IMG/VR virus record: IMGVR_UViG_3300043470_002871
Coordinates: 1 to 31,309 of that record
Origin: a virus
Length of the DNA stretch: 31,309 nucleotides
Direction: 5' to 3' (one strand)
Shown: piece by piece, positions 16,303-24,238 of the stretch
Layout of the letters: each line of letters begins with the position of its first letter
Numbering within the stretch: the stretch's first letter is position 1
Position numbers and translations under genes: made by a program
The notes under the pieces: generated by a model
The model's input: the letters and a program-made list of their open reading frames with translations, nothing else
Databases searched by the model: none
Told to the model about the DNA's origin: nothing

Positions 16303-18123
16303 ATGCAGGATTTTGCACTAAATGAAAATCAAATATCTCAATTTGATACTTTAAATAAATTTTTTGAAGAAAACCAATCATATTTATCTAAAATACTTAC
16401 TTTTGATAGTGTGGTAAATGAGGCACATGCATTAAAAGTAATAGAATCAAATATTCCAGAAAATTTAAGATTCGATCTTCACCTTAGCATGATCCTAAAA
16501 GAAGGGGCTACCACGCTAACTGACTATTATAAATCAATGACTGGTGGAACTAATTATATTTTAGAAGCCGCTCGAAAAATATTTCCAGAAAATCAAAAGA
16601 TTACTGAATCTATTGAAAGCTTTAGAGAATATTTAGGTTCATTACTTGTAGAACAGAGCATGGCTCTAGATGGTCGCTCAATGGGTGCGTCTGGTTTTGA
16701 TGCGGCTCTTACCGGAGGAATATTAAAGCCACGAAAAAGCAGTAGCTTTTGGACAACCTTAAAGAGTCTTTGGGATGCCGTTACTGAGGGAGGGTCAGTT
16801 ATTGGAATTATTCAATTTATAATTGATATAATTGGATTAGTTGGAGATTTTATTTTTCCAGGAGTAGGCGTAGTTGCAGATGTTTTAAATGCAATAATTT
16901 ATGCAATTAGAGGAGAATGGATGCTATGTGCAATTTCATTAATTGCTGCTGTTTTAATTGGTGGAGGTGATGCTTTAAAATTACTAAAGGGTGCTGCTCG
17001 ACCAGCTGAAAAAGTATTTATGGCAAGCGTAAAAGGAGAAAAAGCGGCAGTTGCTGAACTTGCTAAAGTTCCAGCAAAAGAGAGAGGCGGTGTTGTAAAA
17101 CTTCTTACATATATTTTTGGAAATATTGGAAGCGCTATAGGAAAAGGAATTTCACTAATTGGTAAATTCTCTGAAAGCTTTGGTAAGGTAACCAAAGTGG
17201 TTCCTGGACTAGGTAAAGGATTAAACTGGATATTTGATGGTCTTGGTAAAACTCTAAAAACGTTTGGAGAAAAAGTGACCTTATCTAGCGCTAATTTTAA
17301 ACTTGCAACAAAAGCAGCTAAAGAAACTGCTGCAGTTAGTATTGATGCTGCTGTAAAAGCTGGCGGTGACTTTGTTGTAGATGGACCATGGATAATTGTA
17401 AAAGATTCAGCTGGTAAACAAATTGGAAAATATCCAGCTAAGCAAATTGAAAAGGTTAGCGGCCAGACTATTGCTGAATTAACTTCTAAAAAAGCAGGTC
17501 AAACTGTGAGTAAAGAAGTTGCTGAAAAAGCATCAAAAAGTGCAATAAAAGCAAGCTCAAGTGGTTCACTAAGAAAAAGAATGTATGCATATTTCAAGAC
17601 AAATCCATTATTTAAGGGATCTAGTCGATTTATGAAAGATTTACCATTCTTTATAGGTAAGCAGGTTTATAAATTAATTTTTGGTAAAGAGTGGACTAGC
17701 GGTGCTGGTAGTGAATGGACTCGAGAAGAAGTTGAAGGTCATGGAAATGGTGCATTAAATGGCTGGATTAATGATAGGTTAAAAGCTGAACGTGAAAGAA
17801 CAGGTGCAACATATCTTCCATCATTAATGTTAGACTCAACCGATAAAGAAACAGTTGATAAAATTACAGAATATCAAAATCATTTTGCTAAAATGCATGG
17901 TCAGCCTACTATTATGCAAGTAGTAACTAAAAATTATGATTCAGATAAAGCGGATGATGAATTTGATGAATTCTTCAATGGCGTTAAAAAAGGAACAATT
18001 ACTCGAGGCGGATCTAAAGATATTGTTAGTCATCAAGATGCAGATCGCTCCCTAATTGGTGAAAGTCACTCTCCTCTATTAAAAACAAAAACAATATTAA
18101 GTTTTTCAGACTTTAAAAAATGA
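16303..18123 (+). CDS. Large hydrophobic putative internal virion or DNA-ejection protein
   Basis: 606 residues. Near the N-terminus, residues 30-44 read SKILTFDSVVNEAHA, which looks like a capsid-targeting peptide with an [LIV]xE site (VNE) but sits 30 residues in. Two long hydrophobic helices span ~165-225 (IIQFIIDIIGLVGDFIFPGV and WMLCAISLIAAVLIGGGDAL), resembling the pretoxin-like helical hairpin of polymorphic toxins and the internal proteins of some tailed phages. Residues 240-470 are a Lys/Ala-rich helical region with short Gly-rich hydrophobic patches. The end, TKTILSFSDFKK, repeats the aromatic motif. No enzymatic signature. A head-internal protein that enters the host membrane with the DNA is the favoured reading. 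Overlaps the next gene by ATGA. Confidence 0.6.
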   Translation: MQDFALNENQISQFDTLNKFFEENQSYLSKILTFDSVVNEAHALKVIESNIPENLRFDLHLSMILKEGATTLTDYYKSMTGGTNYILEAARKIFPENQKITESIESFREYLGSLLVEQSMALDGRSMGASGFDAALTGGILKPRKSSSFWTTLKSLWDAVTEGGSVIGIIQFIIDIIGLVGDFIFPGVGVVADVLNAIIYAIRGEWMLCAISLIAAVLIGGGDALKLLKGAARPAEKVFMASVKGEKAAVAELAKVPAKERGGVVKLLTYIFGNIGSAIGKGISLIGKFSESFGKVTKVVPGLGKGLNWIFDGLGKTLKTFGEKVTLSSANFKLATKAAKETAAVSIDAAVKAGGDFVVDGPWIIVKDSAGKQIGKYPAKQIEKVSGQTIAELTSKKAGQTVSKEVAEKASKSAIKASSSGSLRKRMYAYFKTNPLFKGSSRFMKDLPFFIGKQVYKLIFGKEWTSGAGSEWTREEVEGHGNGALNGWINDRLKAERERTGATYLPSLMLDSTDKETVDKITEYQNHFAKMHGQPTIMQVVTKNYDSDKADDEFDEFFNGVKKGTITRGGSKDIVSHQDADRSLIGESHSPLLKTKTILSFSDFKK

Positions 18124-18965
18124 AATTAAAGAATTTTAAAAAATATTCAAGCTTTTATTCAAAGGATCCTAAAAACTTTGAAAAAAGAATAGCATTTGCT
18201 TCTAGCACTCCTATGGATCTTTCTATTTTTGAATGTGTCTCAACTAGTGATTCAGCATTAACTATAGCAAAAGATATTCCAGTAATATCGTGGAAAAACT
18301 TTAGTTTTGGAATAAATGAAAGTTTTTGTAGTACTGTCTATAATCAAGGAACACTTCCACATAGAAAAGAAATAATTGATGCATTTAAAGAGGAAGAATT
18401 TATTCCAAAAATTATAAAGGATCGATCTCTTGTTAAAAAGATGAATTTTCCAATAATTGGTGTTTTTGGAGAAAATGAAGAAGAGTTTAAAACATTTGGA
18501 AAATTTAAAAAATCCGAAACATTTTTTAATCACTTTAAAGAAAAACTTGTACCTACCTCTAGATTTGAAATCCTAGTTACTAAGGATGAACCTATTCATG
18601 TACAAAAGAAAATAAATAACACCTCATTTGATGTTGATCTAGATCGCTGGAAACACTTAGGGGAAGCTTCAGATATTTGCAATAAGATACACTCAAAATA
18701 TTCTCCTGATTTCTATATAGTTAATCTACTTGAAGCAAATGGCCAGCTCTATTTAGAGTCAGTTAATCAAGATGCTCAGCTTACTCCATCACAGGGTATA
18801 AAACTATATGAATCTGCATATCAAAATTACTATCAGGCCGGCTTGCCTTCATGGTTTAAAAGAAAAATATTTGAAGATCATGTAAAACCATACTATGCTA
18901 AAAAATATTATGATTCATTATTATTTAAGCCAAGTGGTACAATTGACTATTCAAAATATATTTAG
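18120..18965 (+). CDS. ATP-grasp-like protein, possibly virion-associated
   Basis: 281 residues. The N-terminus MKLKNFKKYSSFYSKDP is aromatic/basic like the capsid-targeting group but lacks a clear [LI]xE site. The middle has FPIIGVFGENEEEFKTFGKF, then SRFEILVTKDEPIHVQKKIN. The C-terminal half reads DFYIVNLLEANGQLYLESVN, the pattern (D-hydrophobic strand-GxxYLExVN) that closes ATP-grasp domains, where Glu and Asn bind Mg-ATP. I do not see an unmistakable glycine-rich ATP loop, so it may be a degenerate member. The start is coupled to the 16303 gene by ATGA. Substrate unknown. Confidence 0.5.
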   Translation: MKLKNFKKYSSFYSKDPKNFEKRIAFASSTPMDLSIFECVSTSDSALTIAKDIPVISWKNFSFGINESFCSTVYNQGTLPHRKEIIDAFKEEEFIPKIIKDRSLVKKMNFPIIGVFGENEEEFKTFGKFKKSETFFNHFKEKLVPTSRFEILVTKDEPIHVQKKINNTSFDVDLDRWKHLGEASDICNKIHSKYSPDFYIVNLLEANGQLYLESVNQDAQLTPSQGIKLYESAYQNYYQAGLPSWFKRKIFEDHVKPYYAKKYYDSLLFKPSGTIDYSKYI

Positions 18966-18971
18966 GATTAC

Positions 18972-19454
18972 ATGTTAAATTTTAATGAATTTATAAATGA
19001 AGATTGGAATGATCTTCCGATCTCTCAAAGAATTGCAGCAGGAGTTGCAATCATCTATGATAACAAAATACTATTAGTTCACCCAACTGGTGCATCGTGG
19101 CAAAAAGGAACTTGTGGAATACCGAAGGGTAAACTTGAAGTTGGCGAAGATTTAATGGAAGGTGCAATTAGAGAACTTTTTGAAGAGACGGGTATTTTAA
19201 TTACCCCAGATCAATTAGATCCAGAACCAAATAGAGTTGATTTCTATAGAGGAAATAAAACAAATGGTCAACTAATCTATTTTGTATGCAATATTCAAGA
19301 GCTATCTGAAATTGGATTAGAATCAGAGCGCCTATCTAAATCTCAATTACAATTAGAGGAGGTAGACTGGGCTAAATTTGTATCAGCTAATGATGCATAT
19401 CCAATAACTTCAAGAAGTCAATTAATTATCATTGATCGTCACCTAAATAAATAA
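18972..19454 (+). CDS. Nudix hydrolase with capsid-targeting-like N-terminus
   Basis: 160 residues. The Nudix box is complete: residues 53-75 follow the pattern GX5EX7REUXEEXGU, from GKLEVGE through RELFEETGI. This motif binds the metal that hydrolyses nucleoside diphosphate linkages. The N-terminus MLNFNEFINEDWND precedes the domain, which begins at IAAGVAIIYDNKILL (residue 21); it resembles T4 internal-protein targeting peptides, with INE as the candidate protease site. T4 packs enzymes such as Alt with its DNA. Substrate could be ADP-ribose, NADH, capped RNA or a modified dNTP. It follows the ATP-grasp-like gene by 6 bases. Confidence 0.9.
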   Translation: MLNFNEFINEDWNDLPISQRIAAGVAIIYDNKILLVHPTGASWQKGTCGIPKGKLEVGEDLMEGAIRELFEETGILITPDQLDPEPNRVDFYRGNKTNGQLIYFVCNIQELSEIGLESERLSKSQLQLEEVDWAKFVSANDAYPITSRSQLIIIDRHLNK

Positions 19455-19461
19455 CTAAAAT
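19448..19461 (+). promoter_or_regulatory. TAAATAACTAAAAT box before the endolysin
   Basis: TAAATAACTAAAAT starts 29 bases before the ATG at 19477 and overlaps the stop of the Nudix gene. It has one changed base in the second AAT (AAC) relative to the common box. Confidence 0.35.
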
Positions 19462-19476
19462 ACTTCTATTTCTAGT

Positions 19477-20847
19477 ATGCTTAAATTTAATACATGGTCT
19501 AGCTTAACTGAAGGAGTTGTTGCATTTGATCCAGCTGCAAATTATCCAGATAAACTTTTTGGATATACTGTCGGATCTGTCGATACAGCAGCAGTTGTTC
19601 CTGGAGGAGAAGGCGGAGACTGGGGAGGAAGTATGCCGAGAGCTTTATGGTTTGCTAGAGTAGCTGATGATTGGGCTGCAAGTAAAGGCAAGACTAAGAG
19701 TTTAATCATGTCTCAAAAAAGATCCAGAGTATTAACTGCTTCTGGAAATACTTCTGATCACTTTAAAGGAAATAGTAATGCATATGCAGTAGATATTGCA
19801 GCTTCTGGTGCAACTGGCGATGCTCTACTTGCCCATATCATGCAAAAATTTGGTCACCCTGAATATCGTGGAGGATCTTGGTTTGATATTAATAAAAATG
19901 GATATCGTTATCAAATAGGCTGGAAAGTAAAAAATCACTTTGATCATATCCATGTTGGAGTAAAAAAAATTGGATCTACTAGAAATAATTTTTCAAATTC
20001 TGGAAATACACTTGGCGCGAAATTATTAAATAATCCAAATATTCGTCAATGGTTCAATACGAATATGCCAGGAATTGCATCAACTCTTACTCCTGAAATG
20101 CTTGATCAAGCTCTAATTGATAATCCTCAACATTTTGAATGGTTTAGAACAACATTTAGTTTAAATAGTAATGGTGATCCTGATTCAAGTGGATTCAGTA
20201 AAAAGATAAAATCTAATTATACTGGACAAGCAGCTTCTAATATTGATCTTCTAGTTAATGAAATGACTGCAAATGGAATAACTAATAAATATGCAATTAT
20301 TGGTATGCTTTCAACTATTGGAAAAGAGAGCGGCTTTATTCCAAAAAATGAAATACCGTATACTGATACTGATAATTCAAGAATTAGAAAAATATTTGGC
20401 TCTAGAGTAAAAGATTTAAGTGATGCTGACTTAACTAAATTAAAAAGCAATCCATCTAAATTTTGGGATAGAGTATATGGACCAGATGATCCAACTGGAA
20501 AATCTCAACAGTATGGAAATACTAATCCTGGAGATGGAGAAAAATATTTAGGCCGAGGATTTAATGGAATAACTTTTAAAAGCGGTTATGCAAAATATGG
20601 AAAAATTGTAGGAATTGATCTTGTCTCTAATCCAAATCAATTAAATGATCCTAGGATTGCATCAAAAGCGGCAGTTGCTTTCTTCTTAAATGGAATAAAG
20701 GCTAAGGGGGTTGATCCTAACTCATTTACAAATAAAAGAGATGCAATTCGTGCATTTGTACAGGTAAATGCAGGTCTAGGCACAAATATTGAAGGCTCTG
20801 AAACTTTAGCAAATGCTGAAAAGGTTTCCAATAACTTTACCTTATAA
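19477..20847 (+). CDS. Bimodular peptidoglycan hydrolase: M15-like peptidase plus GH19-like muramidase domain
   Basis: 456 residues. Residues ~55-165 form a zinc peptidase like the D-Ala-D-Ala carboxypeptidase group: SDHFKGNSNAYAVDI holds His95 and Asp106, and HFDHIHVGV holds His157 and His159, giving the H-D-H set. Residues ~255-440 match GH19/lysozyme-type endolysins: STIGKESGFIPKNEIPY contains the candidate catalytic Glu284, then GDGEKYLGRGFNGITFKSGY, the conserved loop before the second half. The two domains would cut peptide stems and glycan strands. The N-terminus MLKFNTWSSLTEGVV carries a targeting-like peptide with LTE before Gly, so some of the product may be head-packed or virion-bound. 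No signal peptide: release would need a holin. Confidence 0.85.
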   Translation: MLKFNTWSSLTEGVVAFDPAANYPDKLFGYTVGSVDTAAVVPGGEGGDWGGSMPRALWFARVADDWAASKGKTKSLIMSQKRSRVLTASGNTSDHFKGNSNAYAVDIAASGATGDALLAHIMQKFGHPEYRGGSWFDINKNGYRYQIGWKVKNHFDHIHVGVKKIGSTRNNFSNSGNTLGAKLLNNPNIRQWFNTNMPGIASTLTPEMLDQALIDNPQHFEWFRTTFSLNSNGDPDSSGFSKKIKSNYTGQAASNIDLLVNEMTANGITNKYAIIGMLSTIGKESGFIPKNEIPYTDTDNSRIRKIFGSRVKDLSDADLTKLKSNPSKFWDRVYGPDDPTGKSQQYGNTNPGDGEKYLGRGFNGITFKSGYAKYGKIVGIDLVSNPNQLNDPRIASKAAVAFFLNGIKAKGVDPNSFTNKRDAIRAFVQVNAGLGTNIEGSETLANAEKVSNNFTL

Positions 20848-20895
20848 TAAAACCTGACCAGAGTATTGAGTTTAATAGTTTAAAATATTAAACAT

Positions 20896-21387
20896 ATGTC
20901 TGAAGAAACAACACAAATCGAAGAACAAGAAGTATTAATTGAAGATACTCAATCTGAAACTATGCCAGAAACTGATGGAGTAGTTGAGGAGCCTCAAGCT
21001 GAACTTAGCGAATTAGATAAGGCCATTCAAGCTAGAATGGGTCATTTTGAAATTAATATTTCGCCAGCTGATCTTAAATTCATCAAAAATTTATTAAATA
21101 ATAAAATTGAGTGGAAAGGTGCAAATGAAGCATATTTAATGCTAATGGCTATTCTTTCTATTTCAAGTGAACTTAAAGATCGTGATTCATCTTCAGTTGA
21201 GAGAATAAAAGTACACCTACCATCAACTACTCTAGAATCAATTAACTTTTTCTTAAATCGAGTAACAGGTAAAGGTGAGGAGTCTGCACATAGACTATTT
21301 GCAATCTCTATGCTTCTTCGTCCATCTATGGAGGAAATTAAAAAACTTGATAATCTTATTGAAAGTTTACAATCTGAAAAAAATTAA
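20896..21387 (+). CDS. Acidic N-terminus helical protein, unknown
   Basis: 163 residues. The first 40 residues are Glu/Thr-rich and disordered (ETTQIEEQEVLIEDTQ). Then comes LDKAIQARMGHFEINISPAD and a helical core rich in Leu and Ile (EAYLMLMAILSISSELKD, FFLNRVTGKGEESAHRLF, SMEEIKKLDNLIESLQSE). An acidic arm on a helical bundle is common in prohead core or chaperone-type proteins. No family recognised. Neighbours are the endolysin and the acidic pair at 21425/21847. Confidence 0.6.
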   Translation: MSEETTQIEEQEVLIEDTQSETMPETDGVVEEPQAELSELDKAIQARMGHFEINISPADLKFIKNLLNNKIEWKGANEAYLMLMAILSISSELKDRDSSSVERIKVHLPSTTLESINFFLNRVTGKGEESAHRLFAISMLLRPSMEEIKKLDNLIESLQSEKN

Positions 21388-21397
21388 TTTGTCACTA

Positions 21398-21413
21398 GAT
21401 AAATAATAAAAAA
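21398..21413 (+). promoter_or_regulatory. Late-promoter-like box GATAAATAATAAAAAA
   Basis: TAAATAATAAAAAA starts at 21400, 25 bases before the ATG at 21425, in the 37-base gap after the 20896 gene. Confidence 0.55.
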
Positions 21414-21424
21414 AGTTTATAGAA

Positions 21425-21763
21425 ATGAGAGTAAAGAACTTTGCAGGATTTATGAAAACTCGTAAGATGAATGAATCTGAATATTATGGTGATAATGAAG
21501 AGTATAATGATCAGGAAGCTGGTTATTATGGAGCTAATCCAGAAGACGAAGAAGAACCGATTGAAGGCGAAGGCGGTGAAGAGGGAACAGAGGAAGAGCC
21601 AGCAGAAGAATTAACACTAGAAGATCTTAAAGCAATGATTGATGATCTTACTGAAAGAGTTAAAAATCTTGAGCCGGAAGAGGAAGAAGAGCCAGCTGAA
21701 GGCGAAGAAGGTGAAGAAGGAGAAGAGCCAGCTGAAGGTGAAGCTGCTCCAGACGCTAAATAA
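21425..21763 (+). CDS. Very acidic putative prohead core protein with targeting peptide
   Basis: 112 residues. MRVKNFAGFMKTRKMNESEY opens it: a basic/aromatic targeting-like peptide with MNE before Ser, the T4-type prohead protease context. The rest is dominated by Glu, Gly, Pro and Ala. It has two near-repeats (EEPAEGEEGEEGEEPAEGEA) and one helix, LTLEDLKAMIDDLTERVKNL. Extreme acidity with a cleavable start is typical of T4 core proteins such as gp67/gp68, which are degraded to peptides in the mature head. It shares the C-terminal helix with the next gene (21847), indicating duplication. Ends 27 bases before the hairpin of a terminator. Confidence 0.6.
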   Translation: MRVKNFAGFMKTRKMNESEYYGDNEEYNDQEAGYYGANPEDEEEPIEGEGGEEGTEEEPAEELTLEDLKAMIDDLTERVKNLEPEEEEEPAEGEEGEEGEEPAEGEAAPDAK

Positions 21764-21789
21764 GTTAAGCACACAATAATATAATAATT

Positions 21790-21818
21790 AAAAGCGAATG
21801 GAAACATTCGCTTTTTTT
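21790..21818 (+). terminator. Rho-independent terminator with GAAA loop
   Basis: An 11-base stem, AAAAGCGAATG (21790-21800) with CATTCGCTTTT (21805-21815), around a GAAA tetraloop, followed by T residues to 21818. Confidence 0.9.
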
Positions 21819-21822
21819 ATTT

Positions 21823-21838
21823 TATAAATAATAAAAAG
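21823..21838 (+). promoter_or_regulatory. Late-promoter-like box TATAAATAATAAAAAG
   Basis: Starts with an exact TATAAATA (21823-21830) and continues as AATAAAAAG-type sequence. TAAATA begins 22 bases before the ATG at 21847. It lies directly after the terminator, the arrangement expected of an independent promoter. Confidence 0.65.
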
Positions 21839-21846
21839 ATCCCTTA

Positions 21847-22161
21847 ATGAAATTACAAAAGTTTTCAACATTTGCTAAATCATACACTATTAGAGAAAAT
21901 TCAGATCTTGATTGGAGTGATAAAAATTGGGATGAGGCTGGAGTAGATGGAGAAAATCCACCAAACAATGGACTTGAAGGAACAAGTGCATATACTGGTG
22001 ATTACTATGCTGGAGACTATGGTGAAACTTCAGATGAAGATCAGGACCAAACTGACGATGGTCTTGAAAAAAAGAAAAATAGTGTAACCCTTAGTGATAT
22101 TAAAGCAAAAATTACTGACTTAACTGCTCGCATAAATAAAATTAGTAAATCTAAGAAATGA
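21847..22161 (+). CDS. Acidic protein, paralogue of 21425
   Basis: 104 residues. The start MKLQKFSTFAKSYTIREN has the aromatic peptide and an [LI]xE site (IRE). The middle is Asp/Gly/Tyr-rich (TGDYYAGDYGETSDEDQDQ), comparable with the Tyr/Gly/Asp patch GDNEEYNDQEAGYYGANPED in the 21425 protein. The C-terminal helix VTLSDIKAKITDLTARINKI aligns with LTLEDLKAMIDDLTERVKNL there, so the two genes arose by duplication and then diverged in linker composition. Probably a prohead core or internal head protein. Stop and next start overlap as ATGA. Confidence 0.6.
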   Translation: MKLQKFSTFAKSYTIRENSDLDWSDKNWDEAGVDGENPPNNGLEGTSAYTGDYYAGDYGETSDEDQDQTDDGLEKKKNSVTLSDIKAKITDLTARINKISKSKK

Positions 22162-22595
22162 GTCAATTTATAGAAAAATTACCAATTATTTTATTTGAAT
22201 CATATTGCCGAAAGGTAGATATTGATGGTAAATCAATTAATGTAACACTTTCAGGAGTTGACTTGAAATTAAAAGTTGCATCTACTCAAGAGAGCCAATC
22301 TAAGGGATATATGGATGCTGATAAATCTCCTTTAGATAATGAGGGAATTATTTTTGTATATGACGATGATCAGCCTCTTTCTTTTTGGATGAAAAATGTA
22401 AAATTTCCATTAGATATAATATTTTTCGATAGCTCAATGGAATATATTGAGCACTATACTATGGAGCCTGGTCATGACGTAGAAGAGAAAAATCTTCCAA
22501 AATACAAGTCTACAAAACCTGCAAGATTTGCAGTAGAGCTTCCTTCGGGTTGGTGTGAAAAGAATATGAAGCCTAATTGTAAACTTTCCTTTTAA
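22158..22595 (+). CDS. DUF192-family protein
   Basis: 145 residues. Matches the DUF192 pattern: LKLKVASTQESQSKGYMDAD (early strand and the RGLM-like turn), GIIFVYDDDQPLSFWMKNVK (the FxF-x-FWMKN signature), FPLDIIFFDSSMEYIEHY, and ARFAVELPSGW at the end (the parYvLElpaG position). DUF192 is a small beta-barrel family of unclear function in bacteria, also found in T4-like marine phages. The first 20 residues, MSQFIEKLPIILFESYCRKV, precede the domain and may be a targeting tail. It is coupled to the acidic protein at 21847 by ATGA and followed by a hairpin that overlaps the ligase leader. Confidence 0.8.
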   Translation: MSQFIEKLPIILFESYCRKVDIDGKSINVTLSGVDLKLKVASTQESQSKGYMDADKSPLDNEGIIFVYDDDQPLSFWMKNVKFPLDIIFFDSSMEYIEHYTMEPGHDVEEKNLPKYKSTKPARFAVELPSGWCEKNMKPNCKLSF

Positions 22596-22619
22596 TTTAG
22601 TATTTTAACTAAAAGGAAA
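22585..22619 (+). promoter_or_regulatory. Perfect inverted repeat covering the ligase ribosome-binding region
   Basis: TTTCCTTTTA (22585-22594) and TAAAAGGAAA (22610-22619) are perfect 10-base complements around 15 bases. The right arm contains AAGGA, the only good Shine-Dalgarno-like string before the ligase ATG at 22624. No T-run follows, so an RNA hairpin that hides the ligase start is more likely than a terminator. Confidence 0.4.
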
Positions 22620-22623
22620 AACT

Positions 22624-23928
22624 ATGCGCCATACAGAAGACTTTCGAGAACTTCGAAAATTTGTCAATGAGATGAATTCATCCAATTCTACTAATCATAA
22701 AGTAGAGGTTCTTACAAAATACCAATATCATCCATTCATTAAACGTGTTCTATTCTATACATATCATCCGTACTGGAATTTTGGATTAACTTCAGCTAAT
22801 CTTAAGAAGAGACATGATCTTATTGCACCGTCTGAAATATACGATGACTTCTTTATGATGTTAGATGATTTCAATGAGCGTAATATGACCGGTCACTCTG
22901 CAATTGAGGCAATGAATCGCTTTATTAAAGATTATGGAGCATGGTCAGATCTGATTTATCAAGTAATTGATCGTAATCTTGAGACTCGAGCAACAGTCAC
23001 TCTAATCAATCGAGTTAATCCCAAGTTTATTCCAACATTTGATGTTGCTCTAGCCCATGATGCAGCAAAAGTAAAAGGGGTAGATATTTTTGATGGTACC
23101 TGGTTTGTTTCCAGAAAATTAGATGGAGTTCGATGTATCTGCTTTGTTCATGGAGATGACATACGATTCTTTTCACGTAATGGTAAAGAATTCCTTACTC
23201 TTGGAAAAGTTGCAGAGGAAATAAGACGTCTGGGGATCACTGATCTTGTTTTAGATGGTGAATTATGTCTTATGAATGAAGATGGATCAGACGACTTCCA
23301 GGGAATCCTGAAACAAATTCAACGTAAAGATCATACTATTGAGAACCCAAGATACCAAATTTTTGATATTCTTCAGGCTGGTGAATTTGCAGGAGATCAA
23401 GAATCTCCACTATTTTCTACTCGAATTGAGTGTAGGGAACAGTGGTTAGGCGATCTTTCATCATCAACCATTTTAGAAATGCTTCCTCAAGTAAGAATTA
23501 AAGATGAGGATGCTCTTGAGGAGTTAAAGTCCCAATCAAAAGATTCAAATTGGGAAGGTTTAATTGCTAGAAAAGATACTACTTATTCTTCTGGTCGATC
23601 TAAACATATGCTAAAAATCAAAGAATTTTTTGATGATGAATACGTTGTGACTGGACTTATTATGGGACCTCAGCGAGTAATTGTTGAAGGTAAGGAGATT
23701 GAAGAGCAAATGTTAAGTGCAGTTACAATAAATCATAAAGGTTCTCAAGTTCAAGTAGGTAGTGGATTTACAATAGATCAACGTCGTAACTATTATCAAA
23801 ACACTTCTGAATTACTTGGAATGACAATAAGCGTGCAATACTTTGAGGAAACAACCGATCAACATGGAAACAATTCTTTAAGATTTCCAGTGTTTAAAGG
23901 GAACCATGGAAAAACTCGCAGTATATAA
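22624..23928 (+). CDS. ATP-dependent DNA ligase
   Basis: 434 residues. Motif I is K165LDGVR (FVSRKLDGVRCICF), with Lys165 the adenylated residue. RFFSRNGKEF corresponds to motif Ia. Motif III/IIIa lies around VLDGELCLM (209-217), motif IV is EGLIARK (311-317) and motif V is MLKIKEFF (329-336). The C-terminal 100 residues form the OB-fold domain, with VVTGLIMGPQ and SGFTIDQR. An N-terminal helical domain of ~130 residues is present. Seals nicks during replication and repair, as T4 gp30 does. The upstream inverted repeat may control its translation. Confidence 0.95.
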   Translation: MRHTEDFRELRKFVNEMNSSNSTNHKVEVLTKYQYHPFIKRVLFYTYHPYWNFGLTSANLKKRHDLIAPSEIYDDFFMMLDDFNERNMTGHSAIEAMNRFIKDYGAWSDLIYQVIDRNLETRATVTLINRVNPKFIPTFDVALAHDAAKVKGVDIFDGTWFVSRKLDGVRCICFVHGDDIRFFSRNGKEFLTLGKVAEEIRRLGITDLVLDGELCLMNEDGSDDFQGILKQIQRKDHTIENPRYQIFDILQAGEFAGDQESPLFSTRIECREQWLGDLSSSTILEMLPQVRIKDEDALEELKSQSKDSNWEGLIARKDTTYSSGRSKHMLKIKEFFDDEYVVTGLIMGPQRVIVEGKEIEEQMLSAVTINHKGSQVQVGSGFTIDQRRNYYQNTSELLGMTISVQYFEETTDQHGNNSLRFPVFKGNHGKTRSI

Positions 23929-23932
23929 TAAC

Positions 23933-24232
23933 ATGTCATTTAATAAGAAGAGAATACCTGAACTTGCTGAATTAAAAAGAAAACATGAGGAGCTTGGAGA
24001 TTCATATCTAGATCAATTTTTGTCCAGTGATGTGACTATTGGCCCAATTGATTCAAGTAAATATTTACACGATTTTATTATCTCAAAGAACCTAGCTAAA
24101 GTTGAAGTAATACCTCAAGTACTTTCTCTTCTAAAGGAAGCAAAGGATTTACTTCTTAATCGAGCTAGTTCAAAATACACAGAAGATTTTAATGATCTGC
24201 AAAAATTAATTAATTCAATAACCAATAAATAA
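23933..24232 (+). CDS. Small helical protein, unknown
   Basis: Taken from the ATG at 23933 (99 aa), four bases after the ligase stop. An ATG at 23906 gives 108 aa but overlaps the ligase. Helices dominate: PELAELKRKHEELGDSYLDQ and IPQVLSLLKEAKDLLLN, then DFNDLQKLINSI. A short DVTIGPIDSSKYLHDF links them. No family recognised. Position between ligase and the DUF4494 gene suggests a nucleic-acid-metabolism block, but nothing in the sequence shows function. Confidence 0.55.
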   Translation: MSFNKKRIPELAELKRKHEELGDSYLDQFLSSDVTIGPIDSSKYLHDFIISKNLAKVEVIPQVLSLLKEAKDLLLNRASSKYTEDFNDLQKLINSITNK

Positions 24233-24238
24233 TAGAGT

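Noticed and set aside
21526-21807. Minus-strand Ser-rich ORF opposite the acidic protein
   Set aside because: It mirrors the GAA/GAG codons of the + strand gene; the low-complexity Ser run is the reverse complement of the Glu/Gly repeats.
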